Shown here: one piece after another, positions 51,016 to 64,000 of the stretch
Numbering within the stretch: the first letter of the stretch is position 1
Layout of the letters: each line of letters begins with the position of its first letter
Assembly: GCF_018139145.2 (NCBI RefSeq)
Contig: NC_059500.1
Span: 35,941,437 to 36,005,436, forward strand
Length of the DNA stretch: 64,000 nucleotides
Origin: Gymnogyps californianus
Lineage: Eukaryota; Chordata; Aves; Accipitriformes; Cathartidae
Reading direction: 5' to 3'
Program-made: the position numbers and the translations under genes
Notes under the pieces: model-generated
Told to the model about the DNA's origin: nothing
The model's database searches: none
Seen by the model: only the letters and a program-made list of their open reading frames with translations

Positions 51016-51574
51016 GTCACATTTCTTCTGCCATAAATGGAGGGAAAATATTGTTCAGTGCTTGTTGAGTGCAAGTGTGTGGTTTGTGGTGTGTAGTGTG
51101 TTTGTGTGCAGGGGACAGCATTATATCCTAAATTGGTTGCCCAGGTGTAATGGTGATGGACACCATGCAAAAACTAAAAGAAACGTCCTGCTATATTCCA
51201 TAGCTGGAGTTCAGGGGGATCTCCAGCTAAAAAATCATAAAGTAAAGCAGAAAGCGGCACGAAAAGTAGATTCTGAGGCAAATTTATTATGACATTTTTT
51301 CTGTCATGGTTAGGTAGGTCAGGTAAAGTGTTAAACTTAGACCTTATGATTTTGTTTATGCATTACTTTACCACTTAAGGGGAAAAAAGCTTTGGCTAAG
51401 AGTAGTCTTGTGTCATATGATCATTGTAGAAAAACATTCTATATTGCTACTTTACTGTTTTATGCTGAGTCCTTACCTTTGCATTGAATTTGTACTTTAA
51501 ATGCAGCTGTTTACACTAGGATAGCGGCTACAGTGAGGGGTTCTAATTTTGAAAGCAATAATCAAGATAGAGAG

Positions 51575-52035
51575 GAAAACACTAAACCTCTTCAACTTAG
51601 GAAACAGTCAAGCAGGGAAGATTTGATGGAGGTCTATAAAGGAATAAGTTGCATAGAGTGACTGGTTAAGGGCACCAATTAAAACTGAGAAGACAGATTC
51701 AAAACAAAGGCATAGTTCTTCACACAGTGTCTAGTTAAGCTGTGGGAGACCTTGCTACATGTTGCTGTAAACTTCAAAAAGTTGGTGCTAGACTAAGAGG
51801 CAAATGGCCATGCTTATGAAAGAGAAATCCTCTGAAGGGTTTTCAATACAAAGATCTTTCTATTCAAAGATACCATGTCTGAATCAGGAGGTTCCTCAGA
51901 CTCAAGTAGTTGACAGCCGGGAAAATATTCAGCAGGTTTGCCCTTTTCATAAAGTCTTCCCTCGTCATTTGCTTTTGGCCACTGTTGGAAACAGGATTTT
52001 GAGCTATTTTCTGTGTGGTCTTGTATATTCTTGTT
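51575..52035 (+). mobile_element. Decayed CR1/L3-like LINE 3' end
   Basis: Plus-strand remnant showing, in consensus order, TTTGATGGAGGTCTATAAA, TTCAAAACAAAGGCATAG, TTCTTCACACAGTGTCTAGT, TTAAGCTGTGGGAGACCTTG, ATGTTGCTGTAAACTTCAAAA, and near its end CATTTGCTTTTGGCCACTGT with GGAAACAGGATTTTGAGCTA. This is the ending of the reptile/bird CR1-like group that finishes with 'GGACACAGGATACTGGGCTAG'. It belongs to a different subfamily from the 42.3-43.1 kb remnant. No intact frame. Confidence 0.82.
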
Positions 52036-55014
52036 TTTAAAAAAAATATAAACTGCCATCTAAAATATTATTTTTAATAACTGAGGGAAGTCTAACAGTC
52101 CCTGAATCATTTTCTGCTAGAAGCAGAACTTGTAAATGAATAAGAGAGCTTGTGAGTGAATATATACAGCCTGAGACTCTTAAAAACAGAGCACAAATAT
52201 TTCTTCTACATACATACAAAAAAGTTTTTCTGAAAGAAAGGGTTAGACATAGACAATTCTACTTCAGATACATCTGGCTAGCTCAGTTAAGCTGGTCTGG
52301 CACAGATGTGTGCTACTTTGAGTAGGACGGGAGCATGAAACCCTATGTGCAGATGCTGTCACTGATGTCCTAATTGAAAATATAACTAGAAAGTTCAGGA
52401 GGCCTCTTCAAACTCAGTAAGAGATGGAAACAATGAATAAGTGATGGTCATTGCCACTGATACTAAGGAGTCATCTTGCTTTCTTAGACACACATAAAAC
52501 ATTCTTAAAAGCCAAGTCAGGTTAAAGGCTCTTTGCAGCTTGCTTTCAGAAGTCTTCATTTGCAACAGTAGACACAAAGTGCATCTATATTTTGAAAAAA
52601 ACATTCATAAACCATCTAACAGCAAATGAATTGCCTATGCAACATGCTCGCTGTGACAGAAAGTGTGGTATAGCATCCTGTCAATAATTTACATTTATAA
52701 CTTTCCTTCATAAACTGTGTGTTCTCTCAAGCCTTGCAAGTGTTAGTGTATTAGTTTCAGGCCTTTACCTTTTGACCATCCTGCTGATTGCCATAATTTC
52801 CTTCAGTGCCCTGAGATATGCTAGGTACTTCCCAAAACAACAGTTGATAGCAAAAATCTTACAAAATGTGTAGCATAATGTAACAAAAGGGTAAAAAGAC
52901 AATATGCACAAGGTATGAAAGGAGAATAACGTAAGGAAAAACTGTTGTGGCACTCCCAGCAAAATATACCTGGAAGTTACGTAGAGAGAATGGTTTTGTT
53001 TCACTTCTTGGGGTGTTGGGATTTTTTACTGAAGGTCTATTTTATACTACTGTCATTGTAGAAGGGGTTCAAAGGAATGAAAGAGACTTGAGCTTGCCTC
53101 TGCAGTGTTTCTTGCACACAGACTGTCATGGAAAGGTAATAATGTTAACAGGAAAAGCTAATTAACTAAGCATCAAGGAGAACAAAGGAACAGGAGAAAA
53201 ATTTGAGAAGAAAGCATGTCAGCCAAGAGTAAGACTCGAGCAAGACTCTGGGGGTCCCTGTCTGTGTTGTTTCTGTGTACAGTTCCTTTCCAGTGGAGAC
53301 TCATGCAAGATAGATAAATAATGAGGAGAGAAGGAAGCACATAATGTAATGTTTTGAAACTGATGTTAACCTTTGATGTGGTGAAAAGGGGTTTGAAAAC
53401 ATAGTGATGACCAGCTTTTATATGATAGAGTATATTCACACACACTGTGAAAACTTGAGTTCCTTATTCTTTATAAGTCATAAATTAAAAGATATTTGCT
53501 TGTTTCTTCCTACGATACTTTTGTTTCAGTTTTGGCTTTTGATTTTGTTTTGTCTTTTTGAGAGTTTTTTCCACATTGCCTGCTCCTCTAACAACGCACC
53601 GTGATGGATTTTCAGTTCAGGAATCTCAGACTGTGGACAGGGGAAGTGTCATGTGTAGCTTTAAGTAGTTGTGGTAGGGGTGGGTTGGGACTTTTTGTAC
53701 ATCAGTTTACAGTCTTTGGCTCAAATCAGTATTTTTAGTATCTCATTTTCCTGAACACCAAAGTCTCATGTAATACCTACCAGACAGAAGAAAAAACTCA
53801 TCTGAATTATAATACAAAAAGAAAACATAAAAGTTTTACATTAAACAAGTCTATTCCTTAATATAAGGAATAAGTTTCTCCTCTTATACTCTACCAATAG
53901 TGTCCAAGCTGTGTTCAGATCCTACTTGTAGTCTGTGAGGCTGTTGGAAGTAGTCTTCAGCTGGTCCCCAGACTAGATTAAACTGCAAAACCTACAGAGC
54001 AGTTTTTTATGGCACGCTGGGATGGCACTGCAGAAGAAATTTTGCACCTCACCATCGGTACATAGCACTACGTGCTCAGAAATCGCAGCACATAAAGCTG
54101 TTAAATAATACATTGTAAAGAAGTAAAAGGTTATGTTGGATTCTTACCTGCACTGTGCTGGTGTTTTGAATCTTCTTTCTTCTTTTACTTTTCTCTGTAC
54201 ACAGGCCCAAACATTACTGTCTGTACTGCTGAGGAGCTATTATGCTATTAATTGTCACCTATTATGCTATTAATTGTCACCATTAAGCTAATTTTTAATC
54301 TATTTGACACCAATGTCAAACTCTTGCTTCTCAAATAAGCCAAAAGAATTGCTTTCAAGCTGTGGAGGAAATGACTCATCAAAGCTTTGATTATTACTGG
54401 CTTGGTAAAAAACATGGGCATGAAGGAACTCAAGATGATTCAAGATGAATGAATGAGGGATGCCTTTCACATTTCTACATTATGAAATGATAGACAAATT
54501 ATTAGTGTTTATCATTGATAGCAATTTAGAGACATTATTAAACCATCAGCCTGAGACAATTCCTGCATACAAATCTTAACTTGTCAATGTCAATCTAAAT
54601 GGACAAGCAAGATAGCAATGCCAAGCCTTACGCAATTTCCTAATGAAGGAAATTCATGTCTCTCTTGCTTAACTGCATGATTATTTCAGAACCACAGAGC
54701 AGCTGATGGCTGCTGGAGACACGTATCTCACTGATGCTCACAGCCCTAAAGATCCCCTTTGTAATTAGGTGGAGAAGCAAAGAAGCACGAAGTAGTCATC
54801 CTGCAAAATCCTGATAGAACATAATTCTTGACACTGCATCCCTGTGCTGGAGTGTTCTCCTATAGTTGTGTAACAATTCGTATGTTACGGCTCTCTGCCT
54901 GTGAGCGTGATTTCCTCTTCTGGTCAAAGACTCAGAGTGGGGCTATGATGCAAACTAGCTTTTATAGTTTGGAAATGTCTCAGTTTCCTTGGGAGAAAGG
55001 AGGAACTAAGTGCC
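52036..55014. other. Noncoding intergenic DNA
   Basis: AT-rich sequence with no recognised exon. Contains a perfect 22-bp tandem duplication at 54237-54280. Confidence 0.55.
54237..54280. repeat. Perfect 22-bp tandem duplication
   Basis: Two identical adjacent copies (54237-54258 and 54259-54280) of a unit beginning CTATTATGCTATTAATTG. Being perfect in unconstrained sequence, it is probably recent, or an assembly artefact. Confidence 0.95.
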
Positions 55015-55490
55015 AGGGAGAGCCTGCGTGCAGTGACAGCCTCTGCCACCTCTGCTGCCCCAGGCCTTTGGCTGCCTGTCCTCAAGGCCAGCCCTGATAT
55101 CATGTGCCCTTACATCATGCTCCTGGGAAAGAGCCATGTGAGAAAGAGCTGCGAGATGTCTCAGGAGAGCCTCCCTGCCTTGGCTCGGGTGCCACACTGG
55201 AGCTCAGACTGTTGCCAGGACTGCACCACAGCCGTGACCGTGACTGCCCGGCCACCCACGTGCCTGGTCCTGGCTGCCAGACCTGACGTCTCGGCTTGGC
55301 CTTGGACCTGCCTCGACCCTGTGGCTTGCCCAGCCATCACTGGCCTCTCGGCTGACGCTGATTACTGTCACTAGCCCTGTCCTGCTCTCCCAGTGGCCAG
55401 GGAGGCCACTGCCTGTCCTGCCTCCATCAACCCAGCTATGGGGCATCCCTGCCCGTGCGGAGCAGCTGCCCCTCTCTGCTCCCTGACACT
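55015..55490. other. Unclassified GC-rich block
   Basis: About 475 bp of GC-rich, moderately CpG-bearing sequence with sharp AT-rich borders. Open frames of 80-113 codons occur on both strands (55033-55374 plus, 55204-55446 minus) but are Cys/Pro/Ala-rich with no known domain. It could be an old LTR or other repeat; I do not recognise it, and a terminal duplication is not apparent. Confidence 0.55.
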
Positions 55491-58400
55491 ACAGCCTCAA
55501 ATTTCAAGGAGAATTGCATGTGCAACATAGTGCATATTGAGTACTAACTATATTAATAGAGTTATTTGAAACCTTACTGGATGCAACTGTCTGTCAGAAA
55601 AGGCATTCTTGTCAAAGGCCAAATCTGCTGCCAGGAGCTGTCAATAAAAAAGAAAATACTAAAGGAAGAAGCTAAACTCTCTGCTTCATTAATGCCAATT
55701 TCCTTGACTTCTGGAAGGTATTGTAGCAGAAACCCCTGAATGAAAATGACTGAAAGATGGCACCGTTTCACAGTGCAATAACAGAATATTTCAGTGACTT
55801 CATTCTGAATTTAGAAAATAATTTTTACTTTTCTCTAGAATTGTTCCTATTTTTTTCCTTCCAGTTGAGAAAGGAGAAAATAAAAAAACTAAAGGAAAGA
55901 AAATTTAAAAAAAAATTAAACAGTGGAAATTCTAGAAAGGAAGAGAGAGATCTGGTGTAGACATACTACAGAAATCATAACAGAAGTATGCCAACATCAG
56001 TTTCCATGGGTATTTTGAGCAAGCAAAAGGAGTTGTTGGAATCTAAATCTTTAGCTTCAGCATTGGTAGTACTGAGCACAAAAAATCATTTTATTGTTCA
56101 ATGCACATCCTGTTAAAAAGAATGCAATTTTTAAATAATGGAGTTTTGTATTTTAATGTGATTTCTATTTTCTTTAGAAATTGGATTTTTACCTAGTGCC
56201 AGATACTTTTTTTTTTTTTGAGGGATAAATTCAGACCTGAATCACTGACCTGTTGTAGCTGACAGCAAAAGCCAGTAAGTTTTCTTGATTCAGTGGTGTG
56301 AGAAAAGTCAAGGTGGACATAGACATCAAGCTCTGGCATGAAAATGTGGGAAGAGAAAAAGAGAGAGAAGAAATCCTGGAGGTATTTTGTCATCAGCGAC
56401 CATGAAAGTCTGTCAAAGCATGTTGGGATCAGCTGCTCCAATGTGAAGGAAGAAAGACAGCTGGTGAAGAATCAGTGTCCAGACTGTTATAGCAAGGGCT
56501 AACAAGATGGCTTAATCAAATGCTAAAGGTGGAGGATGCCAGACCCCAAAACAGGATTTAGTTCCTATGTTGTCACAAGGGAAAAGAAAAAGAGGGTGCA
56601 AACGACTAGCTTGAAGAAGAGCTATTTGCTTAAACAACATGGAAAATACTGTTCTCTAAACTTCAGCAATATATAACTCATGAAAATGGTTAGATGAGTT
56701 CTCAAGAAACGAAGCCACCTTTGTGGTTCTGGAACTCAGTAACAAAACCGTATGTAACCAAGCACAGCATTAAACCTCTTCAGCTGTCTGTGATAGGGTC
56801 AGATAACAATAATTTCCCCAACCTCTGCCAGGGTCTGCCACAAATCTGTGTGATCAAGAGTAGACTAAAGTAACCTGTGGCCTGTCCTGTGCCTTTCCTC
56901 TAATGCTTTTTAACTTTCATGGAGGAAATGCCAATAAATTGTATGAAATTCATAGGCTTCGGAGAAGAGGTCTTCAGAAGAGAGAGCTTTGATCCTACAA
57001 AAACATTAAGCGAGGTATAAAAGGGAGTATGTCTCAAATTATTTTATGCACATACACAGAAACAGATACATACATATTCATCAGTATTTAAATAGAGAGT
57101 GGGGAATATCGAGGATGCAAAAGATTTCTTCTGAAGAATGTGGCGGGGGAAGCAGCAGACACTCTTGGGTTTAGGGAAATGAGGGCTCAGTATTATTTAT
57201 ACCACAGTCTTCCTCAAGTGGTTTGTTGACAGCAATAGGACTTCTGAGTATCACTTCTCTGCCTCCTAAATATAACATTTGCTGGGAAGAAAATTTGGGA
57301 GCTCCAATTATTATTTAATCTGTGTCTGACAAAAGACTCCTACCAATACTTCCAGGAGTACAATGGAGACACTTTTTGCCATGGCCAAGTCATGTTATGA
57401 TCAGGAAGATTATGGTGACTGATGCCAACTTGTCTTAATATGCAAAGTTTTAGCATATATGTCATCATAACCGTTTTAAGGCAGAAACAGATGGAAGAAA
57501 AACAGGAGCATTTTCACAATCTGCAGTGACACAGACAAGGCCACAGACACAAGATTGTCTTTGTCAACGAGACACTTCCCACACAACTACTTATCCCAGA
57601 TGAAGCAAGGGATTCGTTATAATTTCCTTTCTCTGCTGGAAACCAGCAGTGGAAGTGAAAGTTCAGTTTTCTGTGGTCTTTTTTTTTACTGCAGAATGAA
57701 TATGTTGAGAATTCGTAACAGGCTTGTGTGCTTGGAAATGGGCAGGAATTCACACCCTCAGGACTTGTCACTCACTCTTCAGCTTCCCTTCCATGAACAG
57801 AATAAGGCCTGGAGTCACTGGATGTAACCATAATGGAGCTATTAAATAATAACAGCAACAGCAAGCAAGACATTGATGACACATGGAAGTAAATAAATTT
57901 GGTTCATTTCCCTTTGCTGGTTAAGAAACTGTTACTGCCGCTGTTTCCCTTTGGCTGGCTTTCCTCTTTAGTGCTGACTCAGAAACAGGTGAGCCAAGGA
58001 TGGATTTGTTCCACCATATATTAATGACTCCTCTTTAATATTTTCCTTAGAACAAAAAGACTGTTTTCTTTCTTTTACATCTTGAGTTATAGTCGACCTT
58101 TTTGCATGAAAGGAAAAAAATGTTTTGAAAAATGTCACTAATTCATAAGTAGCACTTTGGCAACTTAATGTCTTGCTTAAAGAGAGCTCTTGCAGAAGTG
58201 ATAATTTTTCTTGTCTTGATCTGGATTTTTTACTGTTTTTTGTTGGTTGTTTTTTTTTAATTTGGGGAGAGGATGTCACTTTGCAGATCCTACACCTGCT
58301 TAAGCTCGTTTACATAGAGGACTTACAGATTCCTTCACAGGTCAATAGGAACTATGATTCATTAGAAGATGATAGGATTGCTTGGAAATAGAAGGTAAAT

Positions 58401-61400
58401 CAATCCATAAAAACAATTGCTTCATTTTATTTTGTCAGAGTTAACCATTTTCCATTTTCCATGCACATCATAATCCTTCTCTTGTACTGTAAAATACCAG
58501 TAGGACTAATATGTCCAGCTTAATTGTACTCATCATGACAGAACTGAGTTGATGCGGGGTGAGAAATGTATGCTAACCCTCATGATACTTAAATGAATTA
58601 GATGCTTATAATCTATACATTATAGAATCCAAAGCTTCCTTCATTCTTTTTATAATAATTTCTAATGCTTACTCTGACTCAGTCACACAACACGAATGGC
58701 TATAAACAGAGACGTGCAAAACAACTGACTCTATCTGAAGCACGCCTGTTGCACCTGTTTGGTTGTTTCCCCACTGAAGCTGGATATGTACATTTTTCTC
58801 TGGTCACAGAAATATTCTGATTGAATCAGAATATTTCAAATACAGACTGCAACTGAAGGGGGGTAGGTACCATTAGGTGCTATATAGGAGCCTGAGAATA
58901 TGTTCAGTAATTGCAGTTGCAGGTGAGTAAAAAACACAATTTCTCAGAAAATTGTGAGTCAGGAGCTGCTGACTTCCATCTGACTTTTCAAGACTGACTG
59001 AAGGAGAATAACCCTAAATGTTTTCTGACAAAATACGTACATATCACTGAAAGGCACAATAACATGTTTATGGACTTATTATTTGTTCCTATAACTTTAA
59101 ATAGAGTGTCACATGTTCGGGAGTTTTGACACACAAGTAGTAGCTGTTTCATATGAAAATATCCTATGCAAAGCGACTAGTTGAACGTTTTGTCATCATC
59201 GTCAGCATTAATTCTGAAATCCCATTCTTCTCCAAAGGTTTCTGATGTTTGGTACTCATAGGTAGGTTTGGTATAAGAAGAGTATTGTTCTGGTCCCCAG
59301 TACCATCTAATCCTAAAAATACATCTATTTTCTGATGTATCCTAAACATCTCTAGTGTAGTTGCTGGGGTTTTTTTTAGTTTTTTTGTTTTGGTTGTATT
59401 TGCTGAGCAAGTTTCCAAACCTTCAGGAAATGTTGGCTTATGTGTGTTTCAGTTCCTAAAAGAGTTCACATATGATCAGTTTTCAGAAGCACATGGTTGG
59501 CAGCAGCCCACTGGTTTCAAATTCAATTACATCAGTCGTGTTGCACTGCTTGAAGCAGAAAAAGACTAACTTTGCATTTTCTTACTTTGTCACCATCCAC
59601 AGAGAGGATAAATAAACTGCAAGATCTGTGCTAATTACATTTTCTGGATAAATTTTAAAAATTGCATGAAACATCCTTTCAAAATATTGGATTTTTTATT
59701 GATTGGCCTGTGGAAATTGAATACATAAATGCACAATACACAAATAAGAGCAAGCACTGTGATGTGGCCGGTAATGAGCACAGATTCAGTGATCATTGTA
59801 GTTGAGATTCTCAAAAAAAATCAGGCAGTAGCATGTGTTTAATCAACGAGCAAGACATTGAGAATTTTGGCCAGATCCTTTAATTTAAATGTCTCTGCCC
59901 TGAATTTTGAAGTGGAGGTAGGGAGCTAACAAAGTAGCTATGAAGACAAGGAAGTGGGGGGTTTTGGTGCAGTATTTTGAGTATAATATGTTCTATTTAC
60001 TACCTGAACATACTGTGGTACCATACATTGGAGATAATGGATAATTACCTGACAGATACATTAATTTCTGTTATAGGTACTGTTACCTAAATGAAATCTC
60101 TCATTTTTCAAGCTTTAAGTGTATATATACATGTAATATATTTATTTATGTATTTATATATAAGTACATACAGAGAAATATAGACACAGAACAAGAAATA
60201 CATAATTTTAAAATGCAGTCTAATTAAATCCACAAAATTGCGCAAATATGGGGAAATTATTGTTACTGGATTTGAGTTGTCTAACCATTACAATACATAA
60301 ATGCAAAAATAAGTCTGTTCTGAAAAATAATTAAATCAGTGGAACATACAGTACAATTCCCCTTGGTGACATGCTACGGTTGTCTAAAACTCTGTAATTC
60401 ATACAACTGCAGAAGAAACTCTAGCTATAGAAAAACAGATGCCCACTATTTTAGCCTGCATGCTTCACTGCAGAGTAACCAAACAGGGCAGGTTTTTTAC
60501 TGTTTTTCATTATTTTTCTACATCATCTGTTAAAACTGTGCCCATCTCTGATTTTCTGCACTTCATGTACAGTCTGTTAGAGGCAGAATGCCCTTTACCA
60601 CAGCATCTGAGTCAAAGATGTTATTTAACTTTCTTCCTGTACTCTTTGTCCTCCAAAGGGCTACAGACACAATAGTATTTATTTACTATTTCTGTTCCAT
60701 CTTCTGATTCTTCGGCACTAGACAAAATGGAAGATGGGAACTAGATAATAACTAGATAATGAATATTTTGAAAAAAATCATAAAAAATATCACTGGAGTC
60801 TTAGAGCTGTATATTTGGCCTTGGTCCACCTCTTCTGTGACCACGTGGTGGGAAGAGAAGGATGTAGCGCCAACTTAGTCTCTAATAGGCCTGATGATAA
60901 AAACATCCCAATGATGGCTAAAAGCGGGGCAGCGAAGTCCCCAGTGTCCCTTTTGAAGCCCCAGAGATCCATCACAGGCATCATAAAGGGCCTAAAGCAG
61001 GAAAACTGTGTGGGTAAATGCTCCAGCCACCCCTGGTCATCAGAAGGGTTGGTTAGAAACGAGGCGTAACATCAGCAAGTGTAACACTGGCATGGCCTAT
61101 TCTGAGGTCAGGCACCACCTAGCAGTGGTTTTGTGTGACTTCAAAAGTCTGCATGGGCTCCAAGTACAGTCATTTTACTCCTGTGCCTGTTGCAGAGCCA
61201 CAGCCTGCTGCTGCGGGATGCTTCACCTGGCACTGACCTGGCACCGACAGATGCCGTGAAATGTATTCTCTTCATTTTTGAATCCCATGTTGCAAAGGAT
61301 TTGACCCAAACCAGACAGTCTTGCCGTTCCAAACACCAGGCAAGTGGGACTTCTTTCCTCTCACGTTAGGTGTACGCATGATAGACCTATTATGAGATAT

Positions 61401-64000
61401 CTTATGCTTGAGCTTTATACTCAGGCTATTGAGCTGTGTTAAACAGAAATTTGCTGAAAGCAGTGTCTGCAGAATCAGGTCCTGTACGGCATTATTGACT
61501 TGAAAGTAGGTATTTGTGAGATAAGGTTCAAATGGATTACTGGAATGTGGAAATCTGCACCAAAATGGCAAGAAACTCTGAGCCAGAGCAGAGCGCTAGT
61601 GATTTGTTGCATATGGACTTCTGTCTGTTTTCACTTCCTTAGCTATGTTTCTGATTAGTCAGATTGTTATTACTGCAGAACATTGCAGGTTAATTTACGC
61701 AACAATTAAAAGGCAGAACAAAAGGAAAAAAAATTCTCTACTGACAAAATCAAAGCACATTAACATGGCACAAATCCTGGTGATCGTATGGTGGCCTGGT
61801 GTCTAGAAATGCCATCTTGGGGAAAGGCTGAAGGAACTATTCCCTTAAGTGTTTTCTATATCTCTTTTAACCTACCTCACGAATACATTTTTAAGTATCT
61901 CTTAGTTATTTTAATTAGTACATTTTTATTTTATCATTTCTACTGGCTACTCAAATTCCTTTTCTCAAACTTTCACAAACATTCACCAGCATATTGCCGT
62001 AGTACATTATTACTATGACTTTGCACAGTACTGGAATTTCTACTAAACTAACAGACACTTTAAGGTCATCAAGAGGCAGTGGAGAAATGTTTATAATAAT
62101 GACAACTGGTACACCATTATATCACATAGCACAGTCCAAGGAGGTATCAAAAATACGTAATTTCCAGCAATACATTTCTGTGCTTTTCTGATTCAAAGTA
62201 ATTTTCTTCAGTGTGCTCCTGGTTAAACATTCATTTGTCTGACAGATTTCTAAGAGAGTGTCAGTGCTTTCGTTTGTGTGTATACAAGGTGGAAATGTTA
62301 AAAAAAAATTTTTTTTTTAAAGCCACCAGAAGTTAGTTAGTCTTATTGATACTGGAAGTTTGATAAAAAGATAGATTGTAAAATGATCCGGATTTGCCTC
62401 TGCAGTTGTAATTACTCCTTTGGATAATGGTATATAGTTTTAAAAATCTATTTATCTAATGTATCCTATAGGATAAATTCATTTCTAGAGTAAATAATTT
62501 TAACACCACTGACTTCAACAGAGCTGCAACTGAGCTGCTCTGTACATTGCCTTTTTAATCCTTCCTTGGAGAATTAGAACCAAAGTGAATATCTTCCCAC
62601 ATATAATTTAGCAATTTAAAAAAAAAAAAAAATTATTCTTCCCCAGGCTTTTTCTGTTTCAGGGTGGGATATTTTCAAATAGATTTTTTTTCACAGCTGC
62701 AGCAGCAGGGGACACACTAGGTTGCTGTTATTGGCTAGTCAGGCACTGAAGAACTGCAGAAAATGGAACAGACAACGAAGTTTCACTCTTCGAACTCCTA
62801 AGGTGTGATCTAAAATATGGTATAAACCCTCCTTCACAGCTTTCCTTGGGGTCTGATAAGAGGGGAATCTATTCTGGTGACTGTAGCCTCTCTCAGTATA
62901 GCTTTCTGTACTGAATTTCCAGACAGGCTCATGAACTTCAAGAAAGCATCTGAAAAAAGGACGTTGGGAATCTCACTGAGAAGCTTCCTCTTTCTGATTC
63001 CTGAGAGAAATGCCTGGACACTCTATTTCTGGAAATTCCTTTAACAGAAAAGTTAAACTAACTTGTGTTGAACCATGTTGTTCAGTGAAACCTGTCTGAA
63101 AGATTCAAGTAATCAGCAAAATGAGGCAGCCTTGACCATCACTTCGAAGGCAGCTCTCCTGGAGGGAACAGGACTTCAGTCAGTTGCTGGGTACAGCTTT
63201 TCCCTGTTGTGAAAAGAAGTATGCCATTTTTACGTAGCATTAGGGATCATGCAGGCCATTCATAGTGTAACATTCGTATCCTGAAAGCCGACCAACAGGT
63301 TGGGAGGGAAAACCTTCAATCTGCTAAGCTTATGCTACTCTTGTACTGAGTGTACAAGAGGTTTGGTGGATTTAATTGTAGAAGCTGTGTCTTAAATTCT
63401 TGTTTTCAGCTCTTGAAGACAGCTGTGAAGAGCCCAGGCCATTTGTGGTGAAGCTTATTTCCTCTGTAGTGGAACGATCGTCACTACAGACCTCATCAGA
63501 ACATTAGATCATGTAAAGACTTCACTGAAGTAGTGATTGATGCAGGACTTCTGGGAACCGTACGTCAAACATGCATGTCTTTTGCAGACTTATGCATGCT
63601 GATGAGGTCAGGGTAATGGTGTGGGGTGCACAGACCTATCCAAAAGTGAGCAATGGAGGCAAGGGTAGTGAGCACAGGGTAGCCTACCACTAGAAATGTG
63701 AGGCCATGACATGAACAGACAGAGTATCTTCGTAAAAGATGCCGGCTGGTTAAAGACTGGAATGCAACTTGTTTTGATCAGTGTAAACTCTTTGTTTGGT
63801 TAATTTAACCTCTTGTTTTGGTCACTTTATAAAATGACAGATAAAAAAATTTATCTTTGTACTGGCCCAGGAGGTGGGTATTTGTGCTGATGCTTTTTCA
63901 GGATTACTGCCTCATCAGAGTGAGGATGGAAGTTCTGTGCCTTGCTGACAAGAGATCAAACATACACTCCTGAACTGAGCTCTAGATCTTGCTGTGTGGA
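55491..64000. other. Intergenic DNA to window end
   Basis: About 8.5 kb, mostly AT-rich, with no recognised exon, RNA gene or transposon. 60120-60180 is a TA-rich patch, and 62300-62318 is A9 directly followed by T10. A less AT-rich stretch at 60800-61350 carries short open frames on both strands without known domains. The DIRAS2 reading frame, the expected neighbour by mammalian gene order, is not present. Confidence 0.55.

Noticed and set aside
29000..64000. DIRAS2, the expected upstream neighbour
   Set aside because: Its Ras-like single coding exon would give a long open frame with G-x-x-x-x-G-K-S; none is present.

Overview
This window is vertebrate nuclear DNA, almost certainly from a bird. 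It is AT-rich, intron-dominated and nearly free of long reading frames. It carries a CR1 LINE whose 3' end closes on the avian-type ATTCTATG tail, and several solo LTRs that resemble avian ERVL-type families as I remember them. The only protein-coding gene I can support is the 5' part of SYK (spleen tyrosine kinase), on the minus strand. Two coding exons are clear: exon 2 (6748-7200, start codon at 7161, whole N-terminal SH2 domain plus most of interdomain A) and exon 3 (5091-5251, rest of interdomain A and the start of the C-terminal SH2 domain). Both have proper splice sites and join in frame. The rest of the C-SH2, interdomain B and the kinase domain are not here and should lie beyond coordinate 1.

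Layout. 1-5090 is the visible part of SYK intron 3, with a full-length solo LTR at 3955-4756. 5252-6747 is intron 2. 7201 to about 28280 is the ~21 kb intron 1; it holds a CR1 element interrupted by ~0.9 kb of GC-rich DNA (10020-11519) and a 38-base poly-G run (20336-20373). 27950-28770 is a strong CpG island that I take as the SYK promoter and noncoding exon 1; a consensus splice donor on the minus strand sits at 28281/28280. A 25-bp minisatellite (28742-28868) borders the island.

29-64 kb lies upstream of SYK and looks intergenic: no recognisable exon, but many repeats. There are five solo LTRs of one ERVL-like superfamily (29983-30550, 40101-40709, 46212-46820, 48448-49034, 50454-51015), two decayed CR1/L3-like LINE 3' ends (42285-43145, 51575-52035), a possible ancient SINE tail (38985-39180) and an unclassified GC-rich block (55015-55490). 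In mammals the next gene upstream of SYK is DIRAS2; its reading frame is not in this window.

I found no tRNA, rRNA, CRISPR or operon-like structure and no convincing new protein system. The most unusual items are the GC-rich segment inside the CR1, the poly-G run, the GGC repeat and G-quadruplex motif in the presumed SYK promoter, and the clustered, partly mosaic LTRs that keep a CRE-plus-TATA core.
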